Of a stretch of DNA of 64,000 nt, positions 27,615 to 36,718 are shown piece by piece (the first letter of the stretch is position 1; each line of letters opens with the position of its first letter). The stretch is from Streptococcus sp. S1 (lineage in GTDB: Bacteria; Bacillota; Bacilli; Lactobacillales; Streptococcaceae). The notes under the pieces were generated by a model. It had not been told where the DNA came from. It made no database searches and was given only the letters and a program-made list of their open reading frames with translations. Made by a program: the position numbers and the translations under genes. The stretch is taken from the NCBI RefSeq assembly GCF_034137685.1, contig NZ_CP139418.1:62001-126000 (forward strand), written 5' to 3'.

Positions 27615-30053
27615 ATGAAAAATATTCCTAGTAAGTACAAAAAACTTAGGATAGGACTAATCATTTTAGGTGCCAGCACTATTTTAAGTAGCAACTTTTT
27701 TACTTCAATAAATACAGCCTACGCTGAGTCCGGTAAAGATAGTGAATTACCTAAGTATACATTGCCTGAAGGAGTACCTACTAATTACAACGTGTTATGG
27801 AATGATGAGTTTAACGGAAATGAGTTAGACCAAACAAAATGGGGTTATCTGTATTCTTCTTTCGATACTAGGGCTAAAACTCAAATGCATTTTACTGATA
27901 AACCAGAAAATGTTTCAGTATCTGATGGTGTCTTGCATCTTACAGCTCGCTACTCACCAACGCGCGAAAAATGGAATTCAGAAACAAACCAAATGGAAAC
28001 CGTCCCTCGAACAAACACGAGATTGGATAAAAATGGTAAGGTTATAGAAGAATATCCTGCTCCATTCACATCTGGCGCAATCCAAACCGTGGATTCTAAG
28101 GGCAATGTTAAGGTAGCGTTTAAGGGTGATTATTATGCTGAAGCTCGTGTCAAATTGCCTATGAGTGAGTCTTCCTGGTCAGCATTCTGGATGTTTGGTA
28201 CAAAGTATCCAGATTGGCCTGCTAGTGGTGAAATTGATATCCTAGAATCTAAAGGATATGATCCGAATTACTTACAAGCTAATGTTCATTCACCGTTTAA
28301 AGTTAATGCTGATTATAGTCAACAGAACGCAAAGCGTATCCCTAATAATGGTGACACACAAACTGATTTTCATACATATGGCGTCCTAAAACAAAGTAAT
28401 AAAATGACTTTTATTTATGACGGTAAGCCATTTCACACGGTTGATTATAATAAACTGAATGTGAAAACTCCTTTTGTAGACCCAGATAACACTATGGCCC
28501 TTCGATTTACTCATATTGTTGGAGGATCGTTTCTTAAAGATGGAAATAATAGTCCACGCAACTTCACCGACGCTACTAAACATATTGATAGTTATCTAGA
28601 CGGTTCGCGTTCTGATATGCTTGTAGATTACGTACGTGTTTGGCAGCCTGAAGAAACAACAAGTGAAGAGGCAACTACCACTACCACTACCACTACAACT
28701 ACAACTGAAGAGCCTACAACTACTTCTACAACTACAACTGAAGAACCTAAGACTACTTCAACTACAACAACAGAAGAGCCTACTACGACTACTTCTACAA
28801 CTACAACAACTAAAGAGCCTACTACGACTACTTCAACTTCAACAACTGAAGAACCTAAGACTACTTCAACTACAACTACAACTGAAGAACCTAAGACTAC
28901 TTCTACAACTACAACAACGACTGAAGAGCCTACAACTACTTCAACTACAACAACGACTGAAGAGCCTACAACTACTTCTACAACTACAACTACAACAACT
29001 GAAGAGCCTACAACTACTTCAACCACTACAACAACTGAAGAGCCTACAACTACTTCAACCACTACAACAACTGAAGAGCCTACAACTACTTCTACAACTA
29101 CAACTGAAGAGCCTACAACTACTTCAACCACTACAACAACTGAAGAGCCTACAACTACTTCTACAACTACAACTGAAGAGCCTACAACTACTTTGACTAC
29201 AACTACAACTGAAGAGCCTAAGACTACTTCAACTACAACAACTGAAGAGCCTAAGACCACTTCAACTACAACAACGACTGAAGAGCCTACAACTACTTCA
29301 ACTACAACAACGACTGAAGAGCCTACAACTACTTCAACTACAACAACGACTGAAGAGCCTACAACTACTTCAACTACAACAACGACTGAAGAGCCTAAGA
29401 CTACTTCTACAACAACAACAACGACTGAAGAGCCTACAACTACTTTGACTACAACTACAACTGAAGAAACACCAGATAATCCTGGAACTCCAGATAACCC
29501 TGGAACTCCAGATAATCCTGGAACACCAGATAACCCTGGAACTCCAGATAACCCTGCAACACCAGATAACCCTGGAACACCAGATAACCCTGGAACACCA
29601 GATAACCCTGGAACACCAGATAACCCTGGAACTCCAGATAATCCTGGAACACCAGATAATCCTGGAACTACAGAGAACCCTGGAACTACAGAAAACCCTG
29701 CAACGCCAGAAAATCCTGCAACGCCAGAAAATCCTGCAACGCCAGAAAATCCTGCAACGCCAGAAAATCCTGCAACGCCAGAAAATCCTGCAACGCCAGA
29801 AAATCCTGGAACTACAGAAAATCCTGCAACGTCAGAAAATCAAGGTAGCAAAGATGATTGGAAATCCCCTACAACCCAAGAAGCACTTCAAAATAGTAAG
29901 GAAGAAAGCCTAGCCAAATCATCAGGAAACGGTGGTGGTCACAAATCACTTCTTCCAAGTACTGGTGAAGTTGTGGCAACTGGCCTTGTATTCTCAGGAG
30001 TACTTGCGTTAGTAGGTGCAGTCTCTTTGAAACGTAAATCATCTCGTAAATAA
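27615..30053 (+). CDS. LPSTG-anchored family 16 glycoside hydrolase, copy B
   Basis: An 812-residue paralogue of the 24456-26270 product. The signal peptide ends near AYA-ESG. The GH16 domain spans about residues 57-345 (NVLWNDEFNGNELDQTKW) with catalytic motif GEIDILES (Glu206, Asp208, Glu211). The stalk is much longer than in copy A: Thr-rich TTEEPTTTS units for about 270 residues, then DNPGTP and ENPATP units. LPSTG begins near residue 780. The C-terminal 75 codons and 3' flank are almost identical to copy A while the catalytic domains have diverged, which points to gene conversion or recombination between them. AGGAGG lies before the ATG. Confidence 0.9.
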   Translation: MKNIPSKYKKLRIGLIILGASTILSSNFFTSINTAYAESGKDSELPKYTLPEGVPTNYNVLWNDEFNGNELDQTKWGYLYSSFDTRAKTQMHFTDKPENVSVSDGVLHLTARYSPTREKWNSETNQMETVPRTNTRLDKNGKVIEEYPAPFTSGAIQTVDSKGNVKVAFKGDYYAEARVKLPMSESSWSAFWMFGTKYPDWPASGEIDILESKGYDPNYLQANVHSPFKVNADYSQQNAKRIPNNGDTQTDFHTYGVLKQSNKMTFIYDGKPFHTVDYNKLNVKTPFVDPDNTMALRFTHIVGGSFLKDGNNSPRNFTDATKHIDSYLDGSRSDMLVDYVRVWQPEETTSEEATTTTTTTTTTTEEPTTTSTTTTEEPKTTSTTTTEEPTTTTSTTTTTKEPTTTTSTSTTEEPKTTSTTTTTEEPKTTSTTTTTTEEPTTTSTTTTTEEPTTTSTTTTTTTEEPTTTSTTTTTEEPTTTSTTTTTEEPTTTSTTTTEEPTTTSTTTTTEEPTTTSTTTTEEPTTTLTTTTTEEPKTTSTTTTEEPKTTSTTTTTEEPTTTSTTTTTEEPTTTSTTTTTEEPTTTSTTTTTEEPKTTSTTTTTTEEPTTTLTTTTTEETPDNPGTPDNPGTPDNPGTPDNPGTPDNPATPDNPGTPDNPGTPDNPGTPDNPGTPDNPGTPDNPGTTENPGTTENPATPENPATPENPATPENPATPENPATPENPATPENPGTTENPATSENQGSKDDWKSPTTQEALQNSKEESLAKSSGNGGGHKSLLPSTGEVVATGLVFSGVLALVGAVSLKRKSSRK
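28650..29845. repeat. Tandem repeats in GH16 copy B
   Basis: More than twenty Thr/Glu/Pro units (28650-29468), then DNPGTP units (29469-29665) and ENPGTT/ENPATP units (29666-29845). The order of unit variants is irregular, as expected from repeated slippage and recombination. Confidence 0.92.
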
Positions 30054-30073
30054 ACAATAAATACTAGATAAAA

Positions 30074-30180
30074 TGACTCTTTGTCAACTGTAGTAGGTTG
30101 ATAAGACGTTACAAAAATGAGAGAACCAAAATAGTTCTCTCATTTTTTATGTTCAAAGCGATAAGAATTCTAATTTTAAA
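30074..30180. mobile_element. ISL3-type IS end (remnant 3)
   Basis: TGACTCTTTGTCAACTGTAG TAGGTTGAT at 30074-30102 and about 80 further bases match the IS end behind copy A. A terminator stem (ATGAGAGAAC / GTTCTCTCAT, 30117-30143) with a T run ends the copy B transcript. No transposase remains. Confidence 0.78.
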
Positions 30181-30182
30181 AT

Positions 30183-30247
30183 TTTTAGGCTTCTTGCTAG
30201 CCGTTAGCGGTGGCCTCCTCCTCTTGAAAAAGAAGGAAGTTGAGTAA
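30183..30247 (+). pseudogene. Fossil C-terminus of another LPXTG protein
   Basis: The plus strand reads FLGFLLAVSGGLLLLKKKEVE and a stop: the membrane anchor and charged tail of a sortase substrate, lacking everything before it. It begins where IS similarity ends, so the GH16/IS block appears to have replaced the body of an older surface-protein gene. Confidence 0.65.
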
Positions 30248-30277
30248 GTTCCAGGTTTAGACTTGGATGCTATGAAA

Positions 30278-30303
30278 AGAACCTTCGCAGATGCGAAGGT
30301 TCT
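30278..30303. terminator. Terminator of dexB
   Basis: Perfect stem AGAACCTTCGCA / TGCGAAGGTTCT with A/T tracts on both sides, so it can work in both directions. Confidence 0.88.
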
Positions 30304-30305
30304 TC

Positions 30306-31973
30306 TTATTCCACCAATTCCAACACAACAGTTTGGTAAGGGGCCAATTCGAGCACTTGCTCTCCTTCTTGGAATAATCCTGCAGTATTATTTAAAACGA
30401 CCGTTTTAATCGGAGTTGGCAACTCCAGGGTGGCCTCACGATTTTGGAAATTGCTAATCACCAAGAGACGCTTGTCCCCACGGCGTTCGAAAGCAATGAT
30501 GTTTTCACGGTCCCGATAAGCCGGGATCATATCTCCAAACCGAATGGTATTTCCGTATAGGGGATGGCGGTACAAGGCGGTCAGCTGGCGATAATAATTC
30601 AAGATGGAATTGGGATCCTTTTCCTGATCTTCCACATTGATGGCAACATCTGGTTTTGGGCTGATCAACCAGGCTGACCCATCGCTAAAGCCCAGACCTG
30701 GCTCTCTTGACCACTGCATGGGTGTCCGTGCATTATCCCGGCTGTATTTGGCGATAACTGCTAAGGCTTCTTCCTCGCTCAAACCAGCTTCTTTAGCCAC
30801 ATGGTAGCCATTGATGGTCGCGATATCATCAAAATCTTCCACCGATTCAAAGACTTGGTTTTCCATTCCAATTTCTTGGCCTTGATAGATAAAAGGAATT
30901 CCCTTGCGCAAGATTTGAATGGTTCCCAGGGCTTTTTTACTGGTATTGTTTACTGAACCTTCCGCGATATAGTGGGACACACCACGAGGTTCGTCATGAT
31001 TTTCGATAATGGTAGAGAGGATCCCAATGCTATCCGCGCGCTCATGGGCTTGGAAAATACTTTCCTTGAGTTCATCTGCTGTTGGAAGACTGTGGTCAAA
31101 CCAGCCTTTTCCTTCTTGCCCCAGCATGGTTTGTTTGAAGTCAAAGATCGAGGAGAAGACACCATCTTTTCCAATAAAAAAGTGCAACTCTTCGTCGGTT
31201 TCATTGAAAACTTCCCCTACTGTGAAGGCATTGTACTTGGCAAAAGTACGCTCCTTTAACTCTTGCAAGAAAGGTTCAATCGGTTGGGCATTGACCAGCG
31301 ATTCTGGTACTGGAACCAAGCCATTTTTGCGATCAGACGGAAGTGAACGCCATTCTAGATCTTTTTTAATGTTGATAATGGCATCGATCCGGAAGCCCGC
31401 AATTCCCTTGTCCAACCACCAGTTGATCATGGTGTAAATTTCTTCGCGCAAGACAGGATTTTGCCAATTAAGGTCTGGCTGATCCTTGTGGAAAGAATGG
31501 AGATAGTATTTGTTGGTGCCAGGAACCGGCTCCCAGACACTGCCTCCAAAGTAACTTTCCCAGTTGTTGGGTTCCTTGTCACTTTCGATGAAATAAAAGT
31601 AGTCTGCATAAGGGCCATCTGGATCCGCTAGAGCTTTTTGGAACCATTCGTGATGACTGGAGCAGTGGTTGACCACCAAGTCCATGATGATGGAAATGCC
31701 CCGCTTCTTGCCTTCCGCAATCAACTCTTCCATATCTTCCATAGTCCCAAAAATAGGATCAATGGCATAATAGTCGGAAATATCATAGCCCTGGTCAATA
31801 AACGGACTCTTGTAAATAGGAGATAACCAGAGAATGTCAATCCCTAAGTCTTGAAGGTAATCGAGTTTTTCCGTGATTCCTTTCAAATCCCCAACGCCAT
31901 CACCATTGCTGTCTTTAAAGCTTTTTGGGTAGATCTGATAAGCGACCTTCCCCTTCCACCAGTCTTTTTCCAT
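30306..31973 (-). CDS. dexB: Glucan 1,6-alpha-glucosidase (GH13)
   Basis: A 555-residue GH13 enzyme hydrolysing alpha-1,6 links of isomalto-oligosaccharides in the cytoplasm. Conserved blocks are GDGVGDLKGITEKLDYLQ, MDLVVNHCSSHHEWF, the nucleophile in GFRIDAI, the acid/base in VGEVFNET and the third acidic residue in ENHDEPR. AAGGAGAC lies before the ATG. It lies downstream of msmK on the same strand, matching the known msmK-dexB pairing for uptake and breakdown of such sugars. Confidence 0.93.
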   Translation of the reverse strand: MEKDWWKGKVAYQIYPKSFKDSNGDGVGDLKGITEKLDYLQDLGIDILWLSPIYKSPFIDQGYDISDYYAIDPIFGTMEDMEELIAEGKKRGISIIMDLVVNHCSSHHEWFQKALADPDGPYADYFYFIESDKEPNNWESYFGGSVWEPVPGTNKYYLHSFHKDQPDLNWQNPVLREEIYTMINWWLDKGIAGFRIDAIINIKKDLEWRSLPSDRKNGLVPVPESLVNAQPIEPFLQELKERTFAKYNAFTVGEVFNETDEELHFFIGKDGVFSSIFDFKQTMLGQEGKGWFDHSLPTADELKESIFQAHERADSIGILSTIIENHDEPRGVSHYIAEGSVNNTSKKALGTIQILRKGIPFIYQGQEIGMENQVFESVEDFDDIATINGYHVAKEAGLSEEEALAVIAKYSRDNARTPMQWSREPGLGFSDGSAWLISPKPDVAINVEDQEKDPNSILNYYRQLTALYRHPLYGNTIRFGDMIPAYRDRENIIAFERRGDKRLLVISNFQNREATLELPTPIKTVVLNNTAGLFQEGEQVLELAPYQTVVLELVE

Positions 31974-32039
31974 GTTTTGTCTCCTTAAAATGAAAGAGAC
32001 TGAGACATATCGTCTCAGTCTCTACAGTGTCAGTACGTA

Positions 32040-33170
32040 TTAGTATACTGTTTTTTCAGTTTCTTTGTCGAAGAAGTGAGCTTTGTTCAAGTCAAATCCA
32101 AGTTCGATAGTTTCACCAGTTCCAAGGTAGTCACGCGCATCCACTTTAGCGATGAATTCGTTGTCACCAACTTGGCAGTACAAGTGAGATTCAGAACCAA
32201 GCAATTCAGAAACAGAGATGGTTGCTTTTACTACTGATTCTGGGAATGTTTCAAGGAAAGCAGATTCTGTATTCACGTCTTCTGGACGGATACCAAAGAT
32301 GATTTCTTTTCCTTCATATCCTTTTTCACGAAGAACTTTCAAAGTACCTTCTGGAACTTTCAAGTTAAGGTCTTTAGCCACGATGTGATCACCATCTAAT
32401 TTCACATTGATGAAGTTCATTGCAGGGCTTCCGATGAATCCAGCTACGAATTTGTTTACTGGGTTTTTGTACACTTCTTGAGGAGTTCCAACTTGTTCCA
32501 CACGTCCGATTGTACCAGTACCTGCAGGGTTCTTAGTAGCAGACATGATAACGATACGGTCCGCAAGTGTCATCGCTTCTGTTTGGTCGTGGGTTACATA
32601 GATGGTTGTAGCACCGATACGACGGTGGATTTTCGCGATTTCAGCACGCATCGATACACGAAGTTTAGCATCCAAGTTTGACAAAGGTTCGTCCATCAAG
32701 AACACTTTTGCGTCACGGACAATCGCACGTCCCATGGCCACACGTTGACGTTGACCACCAGAAAGGTCAGCTGGTTTACGATCCAAGAATTCTTTCAAAC
32801 CAAGGATTTCAGCTGCTTCTTGTACACGTTTGTCGATATCTTCCTTGCTGTATTTACGCAATTTCAAACCAAATGCCATGTTATCGTACACAGTCATGTG
32901 TGGGTAAAGAGCGTAGTTTTGGAATACCATGGCAATATCACGGTCTTTAGGTGCTACGTTGTTTACAACAGTACCATCGATCGAACATTCACCTTCTGTG
33001 ATGTCTTCAAGACCAGCGATCATACGAAGAGTAGTTGATTTACCACATCCTGAAGGACCTACGAAAACGATAAATTCTTTGTCTTTGATGTCCAAGTTGA
33101 AGTCTTCAACTGAGTAGTGTTCGCTATTTGGATATTTTTTATAAATGTGATTCAGATTCAATTCTACCAT
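32040..33170 (-). CDS. msmK: Sugar ABC transporter ATPase MsmK
   Basis: A 376-residue MalK/MsmK ATPase with Walker A GPSGCGKST, signature LSGGQRQRVAMGRA, Walker B VFLMDEPLSNLDAK, switch histidine in IYVTHDQTEAM, and a C-terminal TOBE/regulatory domain. In streptococci MsmK is a shared ATPase energising several carbohydrate importers, which fits the absence of membrane or binding-protein genes nearby. AAAGGAG precedes the start. Confidence 0.96.
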   Translation of the reverse strand: MVELNLNHIYKKYPNSEHYSVEDFNLDIKDKEFIVFVGPSGCGKSTTLRMIAGLEDITEGECSIDGTVVNNVAPKDRDIAMVFQNYALYPHMTVYDNMAFGLKLRKYSKEDIDKRVQEAAEILGLKEFLDRKPADLSGGQRQRVAMGRAIVRDAKVFLMDEPLSNLDAKLRVSMRAEIAKIHRRIGATTIYVTHDQTEAMTLADRIVIMSATKNPAGTGTIGRVEQVGTPQEVYKNPVNKFVAGFIGSPAMNFINVKLDGDHIVAKDLNLKVPEGTLKVLREKGYEGKEIIFGIRPEDVNTESAFLETFPESVVKATISVSELLGSESHLYCQVGDNEFIAKVDARDYLGTGETIELGFDLNKAHFFDKETEKTVY

Positions 33171-33207
33171 GATGGTACTCCTTTGATTTTTATAGTTCTA
33201 TTGTAAA

Positions 33208-33222
33208 TGAAAACGTTTTACA
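33208..33222. promoter_or_regulatory. Possible cre (CcpA) site upstream of msmK
   Basis: TGAAAACGTTTTACA is a near match to the cre consensus with one extra base on one side. It overlaps the region where the msmK -35 would lie (minus-strand TACAAT is near 33199-33204). Catabolite control of msmK would make sense, but the match is imperfect. Confidence 0.5.
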
Positions 33223-33253
33223 AATCTATGGCAAGTCTCACAAAAAAGAAAAA

Positions 33254-33285
33254 GAGTTTTGTGCAAGTTGCACAAAACTCTGGAT
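33254..33285 (-). terminator. Terminator of the cysS-mrnC-regulator transcript
   Basis: GAGTTTTGTGCAA / TTGCACAAAACTC perfect stem (33254-33280), followed on the minus strand by TTTTTC. Confidence 0.88.
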
Positions 33286-33294
33286 TGATTCCGT

Positions 33295-34155
33295 TTAAAT
33301 CACATCTTGTAAGACCAAATGATAGCACAGGGCTAGATCTGTCAGATTTTTCAACTGAAGCCCCGTCAACTCCTCCCACTTGTCAATCTTGTATTGGAGC
33401 GAATTGCGGTGGAGATAGAGTTGCTGGGAGGCCTTGGTTACGACTGCCCCATTGTCCCAAAGAGCAACAATGATGTCTTGCAATTGATCTTGACTTTCAA
33501 TCAACTGATGCAAGCTTGCTTTGATTGGGGTGAGATCCAGATCTGCCTGCTCGATTCCCCACAGATAGAGTTGAGAAAAGCGATAGACACCTTGATGGCC
33601 TTCTCGAATCCAAGCTCGAAAGACAGCCTGTTCTGCTCGGATGACAGGAGACACTTTCCCGTCTTTAGACTCGGTCCATACTTGCCCGACCAGAATAGAT
33701 AAACGAATATTGAAGTCATACTCCATGGCAGAGACGGTATCTTTTAAGATATCGGCCACAGGTAAAGACTGGTCTTGGTCCAGAATGAGCACATAATCTT
33801 GTCCGCTCAGTTGCAAGGTTGCTCGGAAGTTGGGTAAGAGTGTCTGCATCATCTCTAGCCAAGAAGCCGTCCCTTCCGCTGTTGAATGCGAGATGTGGCA
33901 ATAGACGAGCTGCATTTTTTTGATGACTTGAGGGGCTTCTCCCTTTCCATCGATCAGGTATTGGTACCAAGGATTAGGGGCAACCTCTTCTTCATCGCCC
34001 AACCAGGAAATCAATTGTTTTTCTCGCTCGGTTAGCTCTTCTTCCTTCAGCAGCAACCATTGATGAGCCTGAAGGGGAATGGCTACATAACCTACTGGTG
34101 GATTGGCTTGATCCGTCACCTCTGCATGAGGAAACCACTCTCTGATATTTTTCAC
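33295..34155 (-). CDS. PucR-like helix-turn-helix regulator
   Basis: A 286-residue protein whose C-terminal 70 residues match the PucR-type HTH ([28 protein letters not shown]). The middle resembles the GGDEF-like region of CdaR/PucR proteins. The GTG at 34153-34155 is chosen because GAAGGAAG precedes it and it overlaps the mrnC stop (GTGA). A longer in-frame ATG start would lie inside mrnC without a ribosome site. The target genes and ligand are unknown. Confidence 0.82.
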   Translation of the reverse strand: MKNIREWFPHAEVTDQANPPVGYVAIPLQAHQWLLLKEEELTEREKQLISWLGDEEEVAPNPWYQYLIDGKGEAPQVIKKMQLVYCHISHSTAEGTASWLEMMQTLLPNFRATLQLSGQDYVLILDQDQSLPVADILKDTVSAMEYDFNIRLSILVGQVWTESKDGKVSPVIRAEQAVFRAWIREGHQGVYRFSQLYLWGIEQADLDLTPIKASLHQLIESQDQLQDIIVALWDNGAVVTKASQQLYLHRNSLQYKIDKWEELTGLQLKNLTDLALCYHLVLQDVI

Positions 34156-34550
34156 TGCTTTCTTCCTTCTTCTACTTGCTGGATGCACCAGTCAATCAGC
34201 TCTTCTAGACGAGAGAGCTCCCCCGTCATATGGAGATAACCCATGACAGCCTCAAAGCCCGTCGACATCCGATAGGTCACGACATCCGCATTTTTGGCCT
34301 TGGTATGGCTATTGGTATTGCGACCGCGCTTGTAGATCTCCAACTCTTTTTCCGTCAGAATTTCTTGCTCCAGCATGCTTTCAATCAAGCTGGCCTGAGC
34401 CCTAGCAGAGACATAGCGGGTGGCAGCCTGGTGAAGCTTATTGGGCTTGGTCATCCCTTGAAAGATCAGGTGTCTGCGAATATACATGGAATAGACCGCA
34501 TCTCCCTCAAAGGCAAGGGCAATCCCATTGATTAGATTGACATCAATCAC
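34152..34550 (-). CDS. mrnC: Mini-ribonuclease III (23S rRNA maturation)
   Basis: A 132-residue catalytic RNase III domain without a dsRNA-binding domain ([53 protein letters not shown]). It processes 23S rRNA ends together with L3. It overlaps the 3' end of cysS by eight bases, the usual Firmicutes arrangement. Confidence 0.95.
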   Translation of the reverse strand: MIDVNLINGIALAFEGDAVYSMYIRRHLIFQGMTKPNKLHQAATRYVSARAQASLIESMLEQEILTEKELEIYKRGRNTNSHTKAKNADVVTYRMSTGFEAVMGYLHMTGELSRLEELIDWCIQQVEEGRKQ

Positions 34551-35886
34551 GTGTCCACCTTACACCTTCTTTTGTATCCAAGAGCTTGATTCCTTGCACA
34601 GCTAATTCATCGCGAATGGCATCTGCTCGCGCAAAATCTTTCTTAGCCCGCGCTTCCTGACGTTCAGCGATCAAGGCTTCAATATCTGCATCCAAGACTT
34701 CTTCGACAAAGACCACTCCAAAGACTTCTAACATCTTGGTCAAGGTATCCTTGACGTCTTGATTGTAGTGACCTGAATTGATCCATTTAGCCAATTCAAA
34801 GATGACGGTGATGCCGTTTGCCGCATTGATATCTTCATCCATCGCCGCGATAAACTTATCCACAAAGCCTTGCAAATCTGCTGGATCTACTTCTCCTGTG
34901 AACGGTTGCTCATAGGTATTTTTCAAATACTTGAGGTTGGTCTCCGCATCGCGCACCGCTTTTTCTGTAAAGTTAATAGGCTTGCGGTAGTGCTGGGTTG
35001 CAAAGAAGAAGCGAAGCACTTGGCCGTCGATAGTCTTCAATGCATCATGCACGGTGATAAAGTTGCCTAAAGACTTGGACATCTTGACATTATCAATATT
35101 GACAAAGCCATTGTGCATCCAGTAATTGGCAAAGGTCTTGCCTGTTTTAGCTTCAGACTGGGCAATTTCATTAGTATGGTGTGGGAACTCAAGGTCGGCT
35201 CCACCACCGTGGATATCAATGGTATCGCCTAAAATCCCCGTTGACATGACCGAACACTCGATGTGCCAGCCCGGACGACCAGGACCCCAAGGACTGTCCC
35301 AAGAAATCTCTCCTGGTTTGGCAGCTTTCCAGAGGGCAAAGTCGACTGGATTTTCCTTGCGGGCTGTTTCTTCATCTGTCCGACCTGAAGCTCCTAGCTC
35401 CAAGTCTTCCAAGGTTTTATTGGCTAACTTAGCATAGTTATGGGATTTTTCCACACGGAAATAAACATCACCTTGACTCTCATAAGCATAGCCTTTTTCG
35501 ATCAAATCTGCGACAAAACGAATGATGTCATCCATAAACTCAACCACACGAGGGTGACGGGTTGCAGGTTTCACCCCAAGAGCCGTCACATCCTCACGAA
35601 AGGCTGCGATGTACTTATCCGCCACTTCCTGAGGAGTAATGCCTTCTTCCTTGGCACGGTTGATGATCTTATCATCCACATCGGTGAAGTTGGAAATATA
35701 GGCAACTTCGTAGCCACGATACTCAAAGTAGCGACGAATCGTGTCAAAGGCTACCGTTGAACGGGCATTCCCAACGTGGATATAGTTGTAAACTGTTGGC
35801 CCACAAACATACATGCGGACCTTCCCTTCCTCGATGGGGATAAATTCTCGCAAATCACGAGACATGGTATCATAAATTTTTAACAC
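34543..35886 (-). CDS. cysS: Cysteinyl-tRNA synthetase
   Basis: A 447-residue class I synthetase. It has the zinc-site cysteine and HIGH-like motif in [18 protein letters not shown], further zinc ligands around WHIECSVMS and [13 protein letters not shown], and KMSKS in [10 protein letters not shown]. It is upstream of mrnC and downstream of cysE, linking cysteine synthesis with its charging. Confidence 0.98.
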   Translation of the reverse strand: MLKIYDTMSRDLREFIPIEEGKVRMYVCGPTVYNYIHVGNARSTVAFDTIRRYFEYRGYEVAYISNFTDVDDKIINRAKEEGITPQEVADKYIAAFREDVTALGVKPATRHPRVVEFMDDIIRFVADLIEKGYAYESQGDVYFRVEKSHNYAKLANKTLEDLELGASGRTDEETARKENPVDFALWKAAKPGEISWDSPWGPGRPGWHIECSVMSTGILGDTIDIHGGGADLEFPHHTNEIAQSEAKTGKTFANYWMHNGFVNIDNVKMSKSLGNFITVHDALKTIDGQVLRFFFATQHYRKPINFTEKAVRDAETNLKYLKNTYEQPFTGEVDPADLQGFVDKFIAAMDEDINAANGITVIFELAKWINSGHYNQDVKDTLTKMLEVFGVVFVEEVLDADIEALIAERQEARAKKDFARADAIRDELAVQGIKLLDTKEGVRWTRD

Positions 35887-35906
35887 GCTTCATTTCCTTT
35901 CTGTTT

Positions 35907-36068
35907 CTACTCTTTTGGCTTCAAGTAAACCACCTGAGTCTGTTTGACAAAGCCTATCTTTTCATATAAGCGTTTGGCACCTACATTGCTGTCTTCCACG
36001 GCAATCTGAAATGCCTTATCATTTTGCTCCATGAGTTGGTTGACGAAGGATTGGTGACACGACTCATT
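35907..36068 (-). pseudogene. C-terminal fossil of a GNAT acetyltransferase
   Basis: The minus strand reads ESCHQSFVNQLMEQNDK... AFQIAVEDSNVGAKRLYEKI ... GFVKQTQVVYLKPKE and a stop. The N.GAKRLYEKIGF block is the typical acetyl-CoA-binding end of a GNAT domain. Only about 50 residues remain between cysE and cysS, a place where related streptococci have a full-length acetyltransferase gene. Confidence 0.75.
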
Positions 36069-36076
36069 GGATCTCC

Positions 36077-36694
36077 TTACAGGCTCGAAGACCGATGGCT
36101 GGCTTCCTTGGCATGCTCCAGCTTGTTCATGTAGTATTCGCGTTTTTCTTCTTCTTGGTGAATGACTGGTTCGTCTTTTCGACCGTGCACCCGCACGATC
36201 TTGGCAGGAACACCGACAACGGTCACATCACTTGGTACATCTGAGACCACGACAGCTCCTGCTCCGACTTTAGCCTTGGCTCCGATTTCCACCGGGCCAA
36301 TGACTTGGGCATGAGCGGAGACCAAAGCTCCTTCACGAACCGTTGGATGGCGTTTGCCGACATCTTTCCCTGTTCCCCCAAGGGTCACCCCGTGGTAGAG
36401 CATAACGCCTTTTTCAACAATGGCTGTTTCCCCAATGACGAGGCCTGCTCCATGGTCGATAAAGACACCCGAAGCAATGGTCGCACCTGGATGGATTTCG
36501 ATCTGGGTCCAAAAACGCCAGAACTGACTGTGCATCCGAGCTAGAAGCTTAAAGCCATGATTCCACAAAAAGTGAGAAACACGGTGAGCAGCTAACGCTT
36601 TGACGCCTGGATAGGTCAAAAGGACCTCCAGCGAGGTACGTGCTGCTGGGTCATTTTCTTTTACAATATCAATGGTTTCACGCCACCATCCCAT
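36077..36694 (-). CDS. cysE: Serine O-acetyltransferase
   Basis: A 205-residue enzyme that acetylates serine in the first step of cysteine synthesis. A helical N-terminus is followed by left-handed beta-helix hexapeptide repeats (IHPGATIASGVFIDHGAGLV; MLYHGVTLGGTGKDVGKRHP; VGVPAKIV). It follows pnp after 24 bases and is probably co-transcribed with it. Confidence 0.96.
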   Translation of the reverse strand: MGWWRETIDIVKENDPAARTSLEVLLTYPGVKALAAHRVSHFLWNHGFKLLARMHSQFWRFWTQIEIHPGATIASGVFIDHGAGLVIGETAIVEKGVMLYHGVTLGGTGKDVGKRHPTVREGALVSAHAQVIGPVEIGAKAKVGAGAVVVSDVPSDVTVVGVPAKIVRVHGRKDEPVIHQEEEKREYYMNKLEHAKEASHRSSSL

Positions 36695-36718
36695 ACCGTG
36701 CTCCTTTCTTTTAAATGC

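Noticed and set aside
28628-29260. Val/Ser minus-strand frame of about 210 codons within GH16 copy B
   Set aside because: Same artefact of the tandem repeat as in copy A.
25504-29845. Possible CRISPR array
   Set aside because: The repeats are in-frame coding units without unique spacers and lie inside two surface-protein genes.
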